From the NCBI GenBank assembly GCA_034435835.1, contig DAOTWF010000027.1, forward strand, positions 62,001 to 126,000: a stretch of 64,000 nt of DNA, read 5' to 3'. The notes under the pieces are model-generated. The model was not told the DNA's origin. It was given only the letters and a program-made list of their open reading frames with translations, and ran no database searches. Origin of the DNA: CALJTV01 sp034435835 (GTDB taxonomy: Bacteria > Chloroflexota > Dehalococcoidia > GIF9 > UBA5629). Positions within the stretch are counted from its first letter, which is position 1, and each line of letters opens with the position of its first letter. Shown piece by piece: positions 41,071-49,906 of this stretch. The position numbers and the translations under genes are program-made.

Positions 41071-42294
41071 TCAGATATAGCAGATCCATTCCGGCTGTTC
41101 GGGGCTAGGTACATCCGCCTCTAGATATCGTACTGATTTTTTGACAGCGTCTACTATTTCTCTTGCCTTGACATCTCTGCCACCCAGCCCTACGATGTAA
41201 TTCAGCACTGTTGTGCTGATGCCATGTCCATAAAGTACTGATTTTATCTCAGAACAGATGATGCCTTCATTGCCGTAACTGACACTCTTATCAAGGATGA
41301 CAGCAAGTCGAACATTTTTCAACGCTTTAACTACAGCGCTTTTTGGGAAAGGTCTGAATACTCTCAAGCCAAGGACACCTGTTTTGTACCCCTCCCGGCG
41401 TAAAACCTCAGCGGCCACTTTAGCCTCCATTGCTAGGCTGCCCATAGCTATGATAGCGATGTCAGCGTCTTTGAGATCGTCCTTCCAAACTAGCCCAGCG
41501 TAGTCTCTTCCGAATATTTCGGTGAACTCTTGACCTACCTCTGTTATGACATTGGTTGCATTCTGTAGTGATTCTTGGAGGAGATATCGCAGTTCCATAT
41601 AACCGTGGCACAGCACTCCGTTGGCGTCCATTCTCGGGTCTGCAAGGGTGACCAGATTGTAGTTTTTAGGATCAACAGGATCCAGCACAGTATGAGGTTT
41701 ATAAGGAGGTAAGAAACTGTCCACATCTTCTTGACGCGGAAGTTCTACCGGCATCTCAGTGTGTGAGAGCAGAAAGCCATCGAAACATACCATAGTCGGG
41801 ATGAAAACGCTTTCTGCGATTTTGTATGCCTGGATTATCGAGTCTGCTATTTCTTGATTGTTTCTGGCATATAGCTGTATCCAGCCTATGTCACGTTGTG
41901 ATAATGAATCCTGCTGGTCATTGAGTATGTTCCACGGAGCGCCGATTGCGCGGTTGACACATGCTAGAACTATAGGTAGGCGGGCGCCAGCCGTCCAGTG
42001 AAGCATTTCATGCATGTAGGCAAGCCCGTGTGCGCTAGTGGCTGTGAAAACTCGGGCTCCAACCATTGAAGCAGAGGCACATACTGCCAGCGCACTGTGT
42101 TCGCTTTCTACTGCGATGTACTCTGCCTTCAATTCCCCGTTTTCTACAAACTCGGAGAGTCTTTCTGTCAGCGGTGTCTGGGGTGTAATCGGGTATGCAG
42201 CGATGACCTGAACACGGCAGAGCTTTGCTGCTTCTGCAGCGGCGTGATTGCCGTCCAGCAGTTTTATGTTTTCCCTGTTATTCTTTGTTGTCAA
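41071..42294 (-). CDS. porA: Pyruvate:ferredoxin oxidoreductase alpha subunit
   Basis: The 407 aa form the catalytic partner of PorB. The N-terminal pyrimidine-binding domain contains VIAAYPITPQTPLTERLSEF, YIAVESEHSALAVCASAS and ARVFTATSAHGLAYMHEML. The C-terminal transketolase-like domain contains VAEVLRREGYKTGVLGLRVFRPFP. The pattern fits PorA rather than the one-chain clostridial PFOR. It is second-to-last in porCDAB. The likely substrate is pyruvate, though related 2-oxoacids cannot be excluded. Confidence 0.94.
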   Translation of the reverse strand: MTTKNNRENIKLLDGNHAAAEAAKLCRVQVIAAYPITPQTPLTERLSEFVENGELKAEYIAVESEHSALAVCASASMVGARVFTATSAHGLAYMHEMLHWTAGARLPIVLACVNRAIGAPWNILNDQQDSLSQRDIGWIQLYARNNQEIADSIIQAYKIAESVFIPTMVCFDGFLLSHTEMPVELPRQEDVDSFLPPYKPHTVLDPVDPKNYNLVTLADPRMDANGVLCHGYMELRYLLQESLQNATNVITEVGQEFTEIFGRDYAGLVWKDDLKDADIAIIAMGSLAMEAKVAAEVLRREGYKTGVLGLRVFRPFPKSAVVKALKNVRLAVILDKSVSYGNEGIICSEIKSVLYGHGISTTVLNYIVGLGGRDVKAREIVDAVKKSVRYLEADVPSPEQPEWICYI

Positions 42295-42319
42295 GAGCTT
42301 GCCCCTTGGTTTTGTTTTG

Positions 42320-42595
42320 CTATTTCATCGCTATAGCTTGCGCTGGGCATATTTGTGCGCAAATACCACACCCTTTGCAGTATTCAAGGTCTATTTCCAC
42401 CGGGATGGACTTCTTGATAACCCCATCAGGGCAATATAACCAGCAGAGGAAACAGGACGGTTTATTACGTCTGGAAGGTATGCATTTGCTGTGGTCTATG
42501 CACGGGGTCTCAGTGCGCCATTCGCCTGTTTTTCCAGCTTCGCCGATAGCTGGTGATGACTCTCCACAAATATGGCTACATTCCCTGGTGTGCAT
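42320..42595 (-). CDS. porD: Pyruvate:ferredoxin oxidoreductase delta (ferredoxin) subunit
   Basis: The 91-residue 2x[4Fe-4S] ferredoxin passes electrons from PorB. The second cluster motif is canonical, CKGCGICAQICP (Cys73, 76, 79, 83). The first is stretched: Cys38 is followed by nine residues before Cys48, then CFLCWLYCP, where x2 is usual. The N-terminal 35 residues carry additional Cys (positions 6, 10 and 32). It lies between porC and porA. Confidence 0.9.
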   Translation of the reverse strand: MHTRECSHICGESSPAIGEAGKTGEWRTETPCIDHSKCIPSRRNKPSCFLCWLYCPDGVIKKSIPVEIDLEYCKGCGICAQICPAQAIAMK

Positions 42596-42613
42596 GGCTA
42601 AAACAAAGTTCTT

Positions 42614-43216
42614 TCAGCGTGCAGCTACCTTTGTAGCTTGAATGGTTTTCAGAAAGGCAGCGATGTTGAGCTCCAAGACGTTTTCCGGCACCTTTTCTTT
42701 TATCGCTTTTTTTAGGCTTTCCAGACTAACCACTTGAGTGGCGCGGGCAAGCGCTCCAATTATTGCAGTATTGACGACGGTGATTCCGTTGGAGACCAGC
42801 CCCAATTCTTTGCATATTCCGGTTGCATCCGCTGTTGCCACCTTGATGTTAGCTGGCAGATTCAGTTTGGCTGGGTGTTGTGGCGAATTGACTATGACCC
42901 ATCCATTGACTTTTAGCCCGCTGAGGACATCAGGATATTCAAGAAGAGTATGATCTAGGATCACCACTGTGTCTGGGGTTTCCACCTGGCACACAACGTA
43001 TATGGGCTTGTGAGACAGTCTTGTTAAGGCGGCGATCGGTATGCCTCTTCTTTCAGCACCAAAAAACGGTGCCGATGTTACTCCTGAATATCCGTCCAGA
43101 AAGGCGGCGTAAGCCACTATTTTTGCTGCTGTAACTGCGCCTTGTCCACCACGGCCATGCCACCTGATTTCATAAATACTGTCTCTGTGATTGCTCGCGA
43201 TCATTGATTGTTGCAT
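42614..43216 (-). CDS. porC: Pyruvate:ferredoxin oxidoreductase gamma subunit
   Basis: The 200 aa form the CoA-contacting gamma domain. The N-terminus has EIRWHGRGGQGAVTAAKIVA (about 16-35), the signature of the family, and the middle has ERRGIPIAALTRLSHKPI. It is the first gene of porCDAB. A promoter with an internal palindrome lies 28-56 bp upstream. Together with ppsA (49907-52174), the operon provides acetyl-CoA to pyruvate to PEP for biosynthesis, or the oxidative direction in fermentation. Confidence 0.94.
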   Translation of the reverse strand: MQQSMIASNHRDSIYEIRWHGRGGQGAVTAAKIVAYAAFLDGYSGVTSAPFFGAERRGIPIAALTRLSHKPIYVVCQVETPDTVVILDHTLLEYPDVLSGLKVNGWVIVNSPQHPAKLNLPANIKVATADATGICKELGLVSNGITVVNTAIIGALARATQVVSLESLKKAIKEKVPENVLELNIAAFLKTIQATKVAAR

Positions 43217-43243
43217 ATTGGCGGATTTGATGTTGCGAGATAA

Positions 43244-43272
43244 ATGTTAGCTCTAATTAGAGTCCAAGTCAA
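43244..43272 (-). promoter_or_regulatory. Promoter of the porCDAB operon
   Basis: On the minus strand, TTGACT (43272-43267) and TAACAT (43249-43244) with 17-bp spacing. The predicted start near 43237 gives a leader of about 20 nt before porC. The spacer is occupied by a perfect palindrome (see 43251-43262). Confidence 0.65.
43251..43262. promoter_or_regulatory. Perfect 12-bp palindrome in the por promoter spacer (candidate operator)
   Basis: CTCTAATTAGAG reads the same on both strands and lies wholly between the -35 and -10 elements of the porCDAB promoter. A dimeric repressor bound here would block RNA polymerase. It also lies about 53 bp upstream of the ffh promoter on the other strand. 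The regulator is unknown. Confidence 0.5.
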
Positions 43273-43314
43273 ATATGTGTGGAGCAGCGCGGTATGTCCA
43301 ACTCGTTTGGCAGT

Positions 43315-43343
43315 TTGACCACCGTGGTCTGCCTGTGTACAAT
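43315..43343 (+). promoter_or_regulatory. Promoter of ffh
   Basis: TTGACC (43315-43320) and TACAAT (43338-43343) with 17-bp spacing, a strong sigma-70 match. The predicted start near 43350 rules out translation from the in-frame ATG at 43279 and supports ATG 43357. Confidence 0.7.
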
Positions 43344-43356
43344 CATGTCGACTGCT

Positions 43357-44682
43357 ATGTTCGATATCCTAACCCAGCGGTTTTCCCAGATTTTCAGAAA
43401 TCTCAGCGGTAAGGGCAAGCTGAGCGAGAAAGATATAGACGAGGCACTGAGACAGATACGCTTGGCTTTGCTAGAGGCGGATGTCAACTTCAAGGTAGTC
43501 AAGGACTTTTTGTCGAAGGTCAGGGCACGTGCCCTGGACGCACACGTGCTGTCGAATTTGACGCCGGTACAGCAGATAGTGAAGATTGTTAACGAAGAGC
43601 TTACCAGTATTCTAGGTGGGGTAACCAGCCATCTCATATCAAGTAGGCAGCCGCTCTCTGCAATAATGCTCGTTGGATTGCAGGGTTCTGGAAAGACGAC
43701 AACAGCAGCCAAGTTAGCTCTATATCTTAAGAACTCTGGACAGCGGGCACTGCTTGTGGCTGCCGATACCCACCGACCGGCTGCTGTTGAACAGTTATTG
43801 TTACTTGGAAAGCAGCTTGATATCCCGGTGTACGGTGGTAGTAAAGGCACGGCTGCTTTAACCACATGTCAGCAGGCGTTGAGAGTGGCTGAGCAGGCGG
43901 GGGCTAGGTGGGTGGTTATTGATACCCAGGGGCGTCTGCATATTGACGAGGCGATGATGGCGGAACTAGTTCAATTGAAAAAGGGAATTGGTCCATCGGA
44001 AACCTTGTTGGTGGTCGACGCTTTGAGTGGCCAGGACGCGCTTAACGTGGCTGAAGAATTTCACCGGAAGTTAGGCTTGACCGGACTAATACTGACTAAA
44101 ATGGATGGTGACGCGCGAGGTGGAGCTGCGCTTTCTATCAAATTTATCACTGGTGTGCCGATCAAGTTCATTGGCAATGGGGAGAAACCTGATGCTTTAG
44201 AGGTTTTTCATCCCGATCGTCTGGCATCCCGGATTCTAGGTATGGGTGACGTGCTTACTCTGATTGAGAAAGCAGAGAAATTATTTGATAATGAAAAGTC
44301 GCGTCAGGCGGAGAGGAAACTGCGGGCTGCCAGTTTTGACCTTGAGGATTTACTGTGGCAGTTACGCCAGTTCAAGAAGATGGGCACCGTTTCCCAGCTC
44401 GCAGGACTGTTACCTGGCCTCTCGGACGTTACTTCGAGGGTTTTACAGGGAGACGAGGAGCAGAGGCTGCGTAAGTTCGAGGCCATAATCTTGTCCATGA
44501 CGCCAGAGGAAAGACGAAATCCAGAGATCATAGATGGTAATAGGCGTCGGCGCATTGCTCGGGGAAGCGGCACCACTCCCCGCGATGTCAACCAATTACT
44601 CAGCCAGTATTATCAGGCAAAAAGACTGGCGAAAATAGTGGCTAAAGGTAATAAAATACCTCGAGGGCTTTTTCGTCTTTAG
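43357..44682 (+). CDS. ffh: Signal recognition particle protein Ffh
   Basis: SRP54-type GTPase that targets nascent membrane proteins, 441 aa from ATG 43357 (canonical MFDILTQRFSQIFRNLSG). The N domain is followed by the G domain with G1 GLQGSGKTTTAAKLA (about 107-121), HRPAAVEQL, G3 DTQGRLHIDE and G4 TKMDGDARGG. The G3 motif is usually DTAGR; here Gln replaces Ala. The C-terminal M domain contains FKKMGTVSQLAGLLPG, AIILSMTPEERRNPEII and the RNA-binding RRIARGSGTTPRDVNQLL. No SRP RNA gene is seen nearby. Confidence 0.95.
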   Translation: MFDILTQRFSQIFRNLSGKGKLSEKDIDEALRQIRLALLEADVNFKVVKDFLSKVRARALDAHVLSNLTPVQQIVKIVNEELTSILGGVTSHLISSRQPLSAIMLVGLQGSGKTTTAAKLALYLKNSGQRALLVAADTHRPAAVEQLLLLGKQLDIPVYGGSKGTAALTTCQQALRVAEQAGARWVVIDTQGRLHIDEAMMAELVQLKKGIGPSETLLVVDALSGQDALNVAEEFHRKLGLTGLILTKMDGDARGGAALSIKFITGVPIKFIGNGEKPDALEVFHPDRLASRILGMGDVLTLIEKAEKLFDNEKSRQAERKLRAASFDLEDLLWQLRQFKKMGTVSQLAGLLPGLSDVTSRVLQGDEEQRLRKFEAIILSMTPEERRNPEIIDGNRRRRIARGSGTTPRDVNQLLSQYYQAKRLAKIVAKGNKIPRGLFRL

Positions 44683-44695
44683 CTTAGCAAATTTC

Positions 44696-45325
44696 TTATT
44701 TAGCTGGTTTGGTCAGTCCTGTCACCGTAAGCTGGCGGTTTTTTATCTCCACATTCGTTACTGTTAGGGGCAAATCCGCCAGCTCGATATTGACCATAAT
44801 GTTCAGCAGTTGTTCCACCCTCTGGTTCAGTGCTTTAGGCAGCGGTAGTTTACCAAGATTAAAATCGGTGACCACGATTCTGGGTTTATCGTTCATCATT
44901 TTTACATGTCCAATTATCCCCGTTTTGGCGTTGATTCCAGGAACTTCTAACTCAGCGTAAACAAGGAACTCACCACCATTGCTGTTGCGCAGGTTGACTA
45001 TCATCTTCTCGATGAGTGGTTTGCTGTTAGGGCTGGCTTTAGCTTTAGCTAGCTCCTTGGTCAGCTTTGCATTAATTTCTTTTTCGTTGACCTGCAAATT
45101 GACCTCTTTTTTCTGATTGTTTTCTACCGCCTCTGCGATCTCGATCTTGAAAGCGGCTATTTTTTCCTCAAAAGCCAGTGCCGATTTTTCATCAGGTAGC
45201 ACCGGAGTTATCCTTGTCTGGATTTGTGGTGTTAGTGAATATAAGTAGTATCCTAGCAGCAAACCAAAAAGGGCGAGCATTCCGAGAAAGCCCAGGACGA
45301 TGATCAAGCCTTTCAGAATTCTCAC
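44696..45325 (-). CDS. Membrane-anchored protein of unknown function (YpmS/DUF2140-like)
   Basis: The 209 aa begin with one hydrophobic segment (about residues 4-29, GLIIVLGFLGMLALFGLLLG). An extracytoplasmic beta-rich domain rich in Lys, Glu and Asn follows. Stretches such as VNLQVNEKEINAKL, GKLPLPKALNQRVEQLLN and LTVTNVEIKNRQLTVTG resemble YpmS/DUF2140-type proteins, which I cannot confirm without a profile search. It is the last gene of the ppsA-dgt-dnaG-rpoD transcription unit, 28 bp after rpoD. Confidence 0.6.
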   Translation of the reverse strand: MRILKGLIIVLGFLGMLALFGLLLGYYLYSLTPQIQTRITPVLPDEKSALAFEEKIAAFKIEIAEAVENNQKKEVNLQVNEKEINAKLTKELAKAKASPNSKPLIEKMIVNLRNSNGGEFLVYAELEVPGINAKTGIIGHVKMMNDKPRIVVTDFNLGKLPLPKALNQRVEQLLNIMVNIELADLPLTVTNVEIKNRQLTVTGLTKPAK

Positions 45326-45353
45326 GTTTTATCTCCTTACAGACGAGGTAGGT

Positions 45354-46916
45354 CTACTCTAAGTAATCCTTTAATCTCCGGCTGCGTGTTGGATGGCGCA
45401 ATTTTCGCAAAGCTTTTGCCTCAATCTGGCGGATCCGCTCACGAGTCACGTTAAATTCCTTGCCTACCTCTTCTAAAGTATGAGCGCGACCGTTCTCAAG
45501 TCCGAATCTCAAAGAGACAACCTTTCTCTCCCTTTCGGTAAGTTCGGACAGTATCTTGTTCAGTTGTGCTTTCAGGAGTTCTTGCGAGGCAACATCAGCC
45601 GGTGGTAGGGTAGCACGATCCTCAATGAAGTCCCCGAGGTGGCTGTCTTCGTCTTCCCCGATGGGCATCTCAAGGGATATTGGCATCTGAGATAGCTTCA
45701 TAATCTCTCTCACCCTTTCGGAGGAAATCTCCATTCCTTTGCCGATTTCCTCGTAGCTGGGTTCGCGTCCGAATTCCTGGGCAAGCCGTCTGTTCACTTT
45801 TAATAGCCTGTTTATTGTTTCTACCATATGCACGGGTATACGGATGGTTCTAGCCTGATCAGCTATAGCTCGAGTGATAGCCTGCCTGATCCACCAAGTA
45901 GCGTAAGTGCTGAATTTGTAGCCCTTTCGATATTCGAACTTTTCCACAGCCCGCACCAGTCCGATATTCCCTTCCTGTATTAGATCGAGGAGTGGCATGC
46001 CATGTCCCACATACTTTTTGGCTACACTGACAACGAGGCGAAGGTTTGCCTCTGTAAGATGTTTTTCTGCCCTTTTTGCTTCCTTACGAACGTTGTCAAA
46101 GTGACGTTTAAGTTCGTGGTTAAGCGTTTGGAGGGTGGAGTAAAACTCGGCATTGACGGGCTCTTGGACGAGGCTTTTCAGCTTGTTCCAAGTGGTATCC
46201 TTGTCAAAGAGTGCCAGTACCTGTGGGGGTAGCAGTCTGCTATCTATGGAGAAATCAATGAGGGCTTGTTCCACCTCTGCCTTGTCCTTACCCAACTTGG
46301 CAGCGAGGTTCTCGACAGTGGGTGGCTCTATCACCCCATCTATGGCTGCCCGTAGCTTTGTATTGGTAAGGCTTTGTGTGAAATTATCGCGCAGCTTTAT
46401 GCCCCGTTGTTTCATGAGCGCATCTATTACTGGTTGTGCTGCCAGCATATGTCGCAGAAGGTAGATTATTATATCGGCGGGCGAAGGGTATTCTTGGTAC
46501 TGCTGATGGTAAAGATTTTCAATTTTTTCTAGATATTTAGCTTCCTCTATTTTGCTCGCCAAAACCTTTTCGTCGTCTGCGGTGAGCAGAGCAACCCTTC
46601 CGATCTCGTGTAGGTACATTCGGACGGGGTCATCGATTGCCTCGTGCTCGATGTGTTCTACCTCAATGTCGACAAGGGGTTTATCTTCCTTTTCCAACTT
46701 GGTTATCCAATCGCTATCAGGCTCTTCCAAAAGGTCGGTGTCTTTCCATGCTGGTTGTGTCAAAGGGTCATTTTCGGCCGCGATTTCAAACTCGGATTTG
46801 CTCAGCGTAGCAAATGCATCTACATCTGCCTTCTCAACGTCGTATGCCTCATCTTTTTTCCTGTTCTTAGAGGGGAAGAGCGACAAAAGTTCCTTATCAT
46901 TATCCGTATTTCTCAT
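45354..46916 (-). CDS. rpoD: Primary RNA polymerase sigma factor
   Basis: Housekeeping sigma of 520 aa. An acidic N-terminal stretch of about 90 residues is followed by region 1.2 (DPVRMYLHEIGRVALLT, about 96-112) and a non-conserved insert. Region 2 has LRLVVSVAKKYVGHGMPLLD, then FEYRKGYKFSTYATWWIRQA (2.3-2.4, promoter -10 contacts). Region 3 has IRIPVHMVETINRL. Region 4.2 has the helix-turn-helix HTLEEVGKEFNVTRERIRQI (-35 contacts). This explains the TTGACA/TATAAT-like promoters in the window. The start overlaps the dnaG stop (ATGA). Confidence 0.96.
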   Translation of the reverse strand: MRNTDNDKELLSLFPSKNRKKDEAYDVEKADVDAFATLSKSEFEIAAENDPLTQPAWKDTDLLEEPDSDWITKLEKEDKPLVDIEVEHIEHEAIDDPVRMYLHEIGRVALLTADDEKVLASKIEEAKYLEKIENLYHQQYQEYPSPADIIIYLLRHMLAAQPVIDALMKQRGIKLRDNFTQSLTNTKLRAAIDGVIEPPTVENLAAKLGKDKAEVEQALIDFSIDSRLLPPQVLALFDKDTTWNKLKSLVQEPVNAEFYSTLQTLNHELKRHFDNVRKEAKRAEKHLTEANLRLVVSVAKKYVGHGMPLLDLIQEGNIGLVRAVEKFEYRKGYKFSTYATWWIRQAITRAIADQARTIRIPVHMVETINRLLKVNRRLAQEFGREPSYEEIGKGMEISSERVREIMKLSQMPISLEMPIGEDEDSHLGDFIEDRATLPPADVASQELLKAQLNKILSELTERERKVVSLRFGLENGRAHTLEEVGKEFNVTRERIRQIEAKALRKLRHPTRSRRLKDYLE

Positions 46917-48784
46917 CTGTTCCCTCTCCTGCTGAGTTGTTGCCGCAGATCGTTTTGCTGGCTAAAAACTTCTCTTAGCTGTCTGCTGATCTCTATCCCC
47001 TGCTCCTCGAGTCTTGCCAGCTCTGCGTCTATGCCACCTCTCTCAGCCTCCATAGCCAGCAGTTCCTGCCTCTTGATTTCAAGGTTTCTAAGCCTTTTTT
47101 CATGAAGGCGGCTAATGCAGTCTTTCAGGACATAGCGCTGCAGAGTTTCATTTTCGCGGATTATCGACGGGAACTCTTTAGAAAGAAGCCTTTCCAAGTA
47201 TTCTTGCAGAATGGTGTCTAATTTTTCTTTGAGCTGGTCAATGTTAGAGCACTCTTGCCATCTGAGGAACAGCTCTTTATTTTCGCTCTGTTCAAAGCAA
47301 TCGGGGGAAAGTTCTCGCACCTCTGTTCTAAGTTCCGGGTATTGCAATAGCAGTGACAGACAGTACTGTTCTATCGGGCCGGGACTGGGGATGGTCTGTT
47401 CTCGGCGTTTTAAAGTGGCTTCCTGCATGCGTCCTTTGGACAACTGCTTTCGCTGCGCTTGTGCCTTCCTTAAAACATCTTCTAGGGCGCGATGGTCGAT
47501 CTTGAGATATCTAGCAAGTCTTTCGACATAATGAGCTCGCCTTACAGGGTCTTTTATATCAAGCAGTAGTGGTGTAAATTTTTCCACCAGCAACGATTTT
47601 TGTGTCGCATCCTCCAAATTGGCTCTAGCAATAAAGGTATCAAATATAAAATCGATTATTGGCCTAGCGTTTTCTATGACATTGCGCCACAGTGCAGGGT
47701 CCTCTTTGATTATTTCATCGGGGTCTTTATTATTGGGGAGCAGTACTGCTTTTACCTCTGCCTTGTATGCATCTTCATACCTGACCCAACCGTAGACCGT
47801 TGGTGAGAAGGGGATCACCTTGTCTATCAGTTCACCGCCTCTAAAAATAGCTTCTGTTCCAGCGGTGTCTGGGTCTAAGGCAATAACAAGGTTCCGAGTC
47901 AGGTTTTTAAGGGTTGCCAGTTGCTTTTCGGTAATGGAGGTCCCCATGGAAGCGACCACATTCTGCCATCCGTACTGATGCGCTATTATCACATCCATGT
48001 AGCCCTCGACAATAATGGCTTGATTGCTCTGTCGGATTGCCCGTTTTGCCCGGTCGATACCGTAAAGGACGCTGCTCTTATCAAAGACTATCGTCTGTGG
48101 CGAGTTAAGATATTTCGGTATAGAATCGTCCATTGCCCTAGCGCCAAAGCCCACCAGCTTGCCATCAATGTTTCTTATAGGAAACATGAGCCTGCTCCGG
48201 AATCTGTCGCGGGTGCGTTTGTCCTCCTGTTCCACAAGTAAACCAGCAGTCAAAAGGTCGCTTTCCTCGTAGCCTTGGTTCAAAAGGTGTTTCTTCAGTG
48301 TTTCCCATCCTTCAGGGCTGAGACCTAGCTGGAAGTCTTTGATGGTTTCAAGTGATAAGCCTCTCTGTCTAAGGTAATGTCTCACTGATTCTCCTGCAGG
48401 AGTGTTCAGCAATAGGTCGTAATAATAGGCAGCGGCAGCCTCGTTGATTTTAAAGACTTTTTCCTCTATGCTCTTGATGTCTCTCTTGCTTTGGCTGGAC
48501 GGTGTGGTCAAGCTCACTCCTGCTTTGCTGGCGAGGAGCTTGAGCGCCTCATTGAAATCGATACCTTCTTTTCTCATCACAAATGAGAAGATGTCGCCGC
48601 CAGCGTTACAAGCTCCAAAACAATGCCAGCTCTGCCTATCAGGAAAGACAAAGAACGAAGGATTCTTCTCTGGGTGGAAAGGGCATAATGCCCGGTAGTT
48701 CCGCCCGGATTTTTGTAAGGGTGCATAATCGGACACGACTTGCACTATGTCCAGCCTTTGTTTTATTTCGTCGATGGTACTCAT
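46913..48784 (-). CDS. dnaG: DNA primase
   Basis: Makes RNA primers at the replication fork, 623 aa from ATG 48784. The CHC2 zinc finger is CPFHPEKNPSF ... WHCFGACNAGG (about 34-68). The TOPRIM catalytic core has AIIVEGYMDVIIAHQYGW (about 250-267) and LVIALDPDTAGTEA. A helical helicase-interaction C-terminus follows. The start was chosen because MSTIDEIKQRLDIVQVVSDY is the family N-terminus and a promoter at 48807-48835 overlaps the longer frame. It is coupled to rpoD downstream. Confidence 0.94.
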   Translation of the reverse strand: MSTIDEIKQRLDIVQVVSDYAPLQKSGRNYRALCPFHPEKNPSFFVFPDRQSWHCFGACNAGGDIFSFVMRKEGIDFNEALKLLASKAGVSLTTPSSQSKRDIKSIEEKVFKINEAAAAYYYDLLLNTPAGESVRHYLRQRGLSLETIKDFQLGLSPEGWETLKKHLLNQGYEESDLLTAGLLVEQEDKRTRDRFRSRLMFPIRNIDGKLVGFGARAMDDSIPKYLNSPQTIVFDKSSVLYGIDRAKRAIRQSNQAIIVEGYMDVIIAHQYGWQNVVASMGTSITEKQLATLKNLTRNLVIALDPDTAGTEAIFRGGELIDKVIPFSPTVYGWVRYEDAYKAEVKAVLLPNNKDPDEIIKEDPALWRNVIENARPIIDFIFDTFIARANLEDATQKSLLVEKFTPLLLDIKDPVRRAHYVERLARYLKIDHRALEDVLRKAQAQRKQLSKGRMQEATLKRREQTIPSPGPIEQYCLSLLLQYPELRTEVRELSPDCFEQSENKELFLRWQECSNIDQLKEKLDTILQEYLERLLSKEFPSIIRENETLQRYVLKDCISRLHEKRLRNLEIKRQELLAMEAERGGIDAELARLEEQGIEISRQLREVFSQQNDLRQQLSRRGNR

Positions 48785-48806
48785 ACCGTATGCCTGCACC
48801 GCAGAT

Positions 48807-48835
48807 ATTTTACATAATATTGCTCTGGAATTCAA
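48807..48835 (-). promoter_or_regulatory. Internal promoter for dnaG-rpoD
   Basis: On the minus strand, TTGAAT (48835-48830) and TAAAAT (48812-48807) with 17-bp spacing, overlapping the end of dgt. The predicted start near 48800 is 16 nt before the dnaG ATG at 48784, allowing dnaG-rpoD expression apart from ppsA-dgt. Confidence 0.6.
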
Positions 48836-49881
48836 TAGCCGCTGATTTCCCTTGCGACTCTTGAAGCGTATTGGTCTGTCATACCGGCAATGTAGTCGAC
48901 AACTTTTCTTTCTATCAAGGCATCCTGCGTTCTATATTCTCTGGGCAGCTCGTCCTCGTGTTTTAGGAAATATGAGAACAGGATGTGAATGATCTGGCGT
49001 GCTCTTTTTGTCTCGTCGGTGAACAAGGTTGGATTGTACACTTTCTCAAAAAGGAATTCACGGAGGCTATTAGTCACCTCCAGGATCTTGTCTGTCATGC
49101 CGATTCTGGGCTTTATTATGCTTGGCTGGCCCATCTGGGCGAGCGAATACATGATGATGTCTGTAACCAGAGTATTGATGCGTTGTGAGGGCGTGGTGCC
49201 CAGTGTATTTGTTATTGCGAAGGGTAAGTCTTTTTCGGTAATTACCCCGGCTCTGATAGCGTCAGTGATGTCGTGGTTGACATAAGCTACTACATCTGCG
49301 ATCTTAACCACTTGGCCTTCGAGGGTGCCCACCTCAGCCCATCCTTCGCCGAGTATCTCTATCCCGCCTTTTGAATGGTTTAAGATACCGTCCCGCACCT
49401 CCCAGGTGAGGTTCAGTCCCTGTCCGTCTTTTTCCAGGACATCGACCACTCTAAGGCTTTGCTCGTTGTGTCTGAAACCGGATGGGCAAAGTTCGTTCAA
49501 CACCTGTTCGCCGATGTGGCCAAACGGGGTGTGGCCCAGGTCATGCCCCAAAGCAATGGCTTCTGTTAAGTCTTCGTTGAGGTTCAGTGCCCGGGCAATG
49601 GTGCGCGCAATTTGCGAGACTTCCAGAGTATGTGTTAGACGTGTTACATAGTGGTCGCTTAAAGGCATGATGAACACCTGTGTCTTGTGTTTAAGCCGGC
49701 GAAATGCGTTGCAGTGGATAATGCGGTCGCGGTCTCTTTGGAAGGCTGTCCTTATAGGGCAGGGCTCTTCCCATCTGAGTCTGCCCTTGCTTGATTTACT
49801 TCTTGCAGCAAAAGGAGACAGAGTTGCTTCAGACTCTTCTATTCGCCGGCGAATATTTAACTCGGTTGTCATGAATTTCAA
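48832..49881 (-). CDS. dgt: Deoxyguanosinetriphosphate triphosphohydrolase-like protein (HD domain)
   Basis: Probable dNTP triphosphohydrolase of 349 aa. The N-terminal basic part leads to FQRDRDRIIHCNAFRRLKHKTQV (about 48-70, the substrate-entry block). The HD metal site is LTHTLEVSQIARTIA, ALGHDLGHTPFGHIGE and RHNEQSLRVVDVLE. LTWEVRDGILNHSKG and KIADVVAYVNHDITDAI complete the HD fold. An ATG three codons later is also possible. It is 25 bp after ppsA and before dnaG, an arrangement seen in other anaerobes. Confidence 0.93.
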   Translation of the reverse strand: MKFMTTELNIRRRIEESEATLSPFAARSKSSKGRLRWEEPCPIRTAFQRDRDRIIHCNAFRRLKHKTQVFIMPLSDHYVTRLTHTLEVSQIARTIARALNLNEDLTEAIALGHDLGHTPFGHIGEQVLNELCPSGFRHNEQSLRVVDVLEKDGQGLNLTWEVRDGILNHSKGGIEILGEGWAEVGTLEGQVVKIADVVAYVNHDITDAIRAGVITEKDLPFAITNTLGTTPSQRINTLVTDIIMYSLAQMGQPSIIKPRIGMTDKILEVTNSLREFLFEKVYNPTLFTDETKRARQIIHILFSYFLKHEDELPREYRTQDALIERKVVDYIAGMTDQYASRVAREISGY

Positions 49882-49906
49882 TGTGGTGTAGCTCTGCTCA
49901 ATGGAG

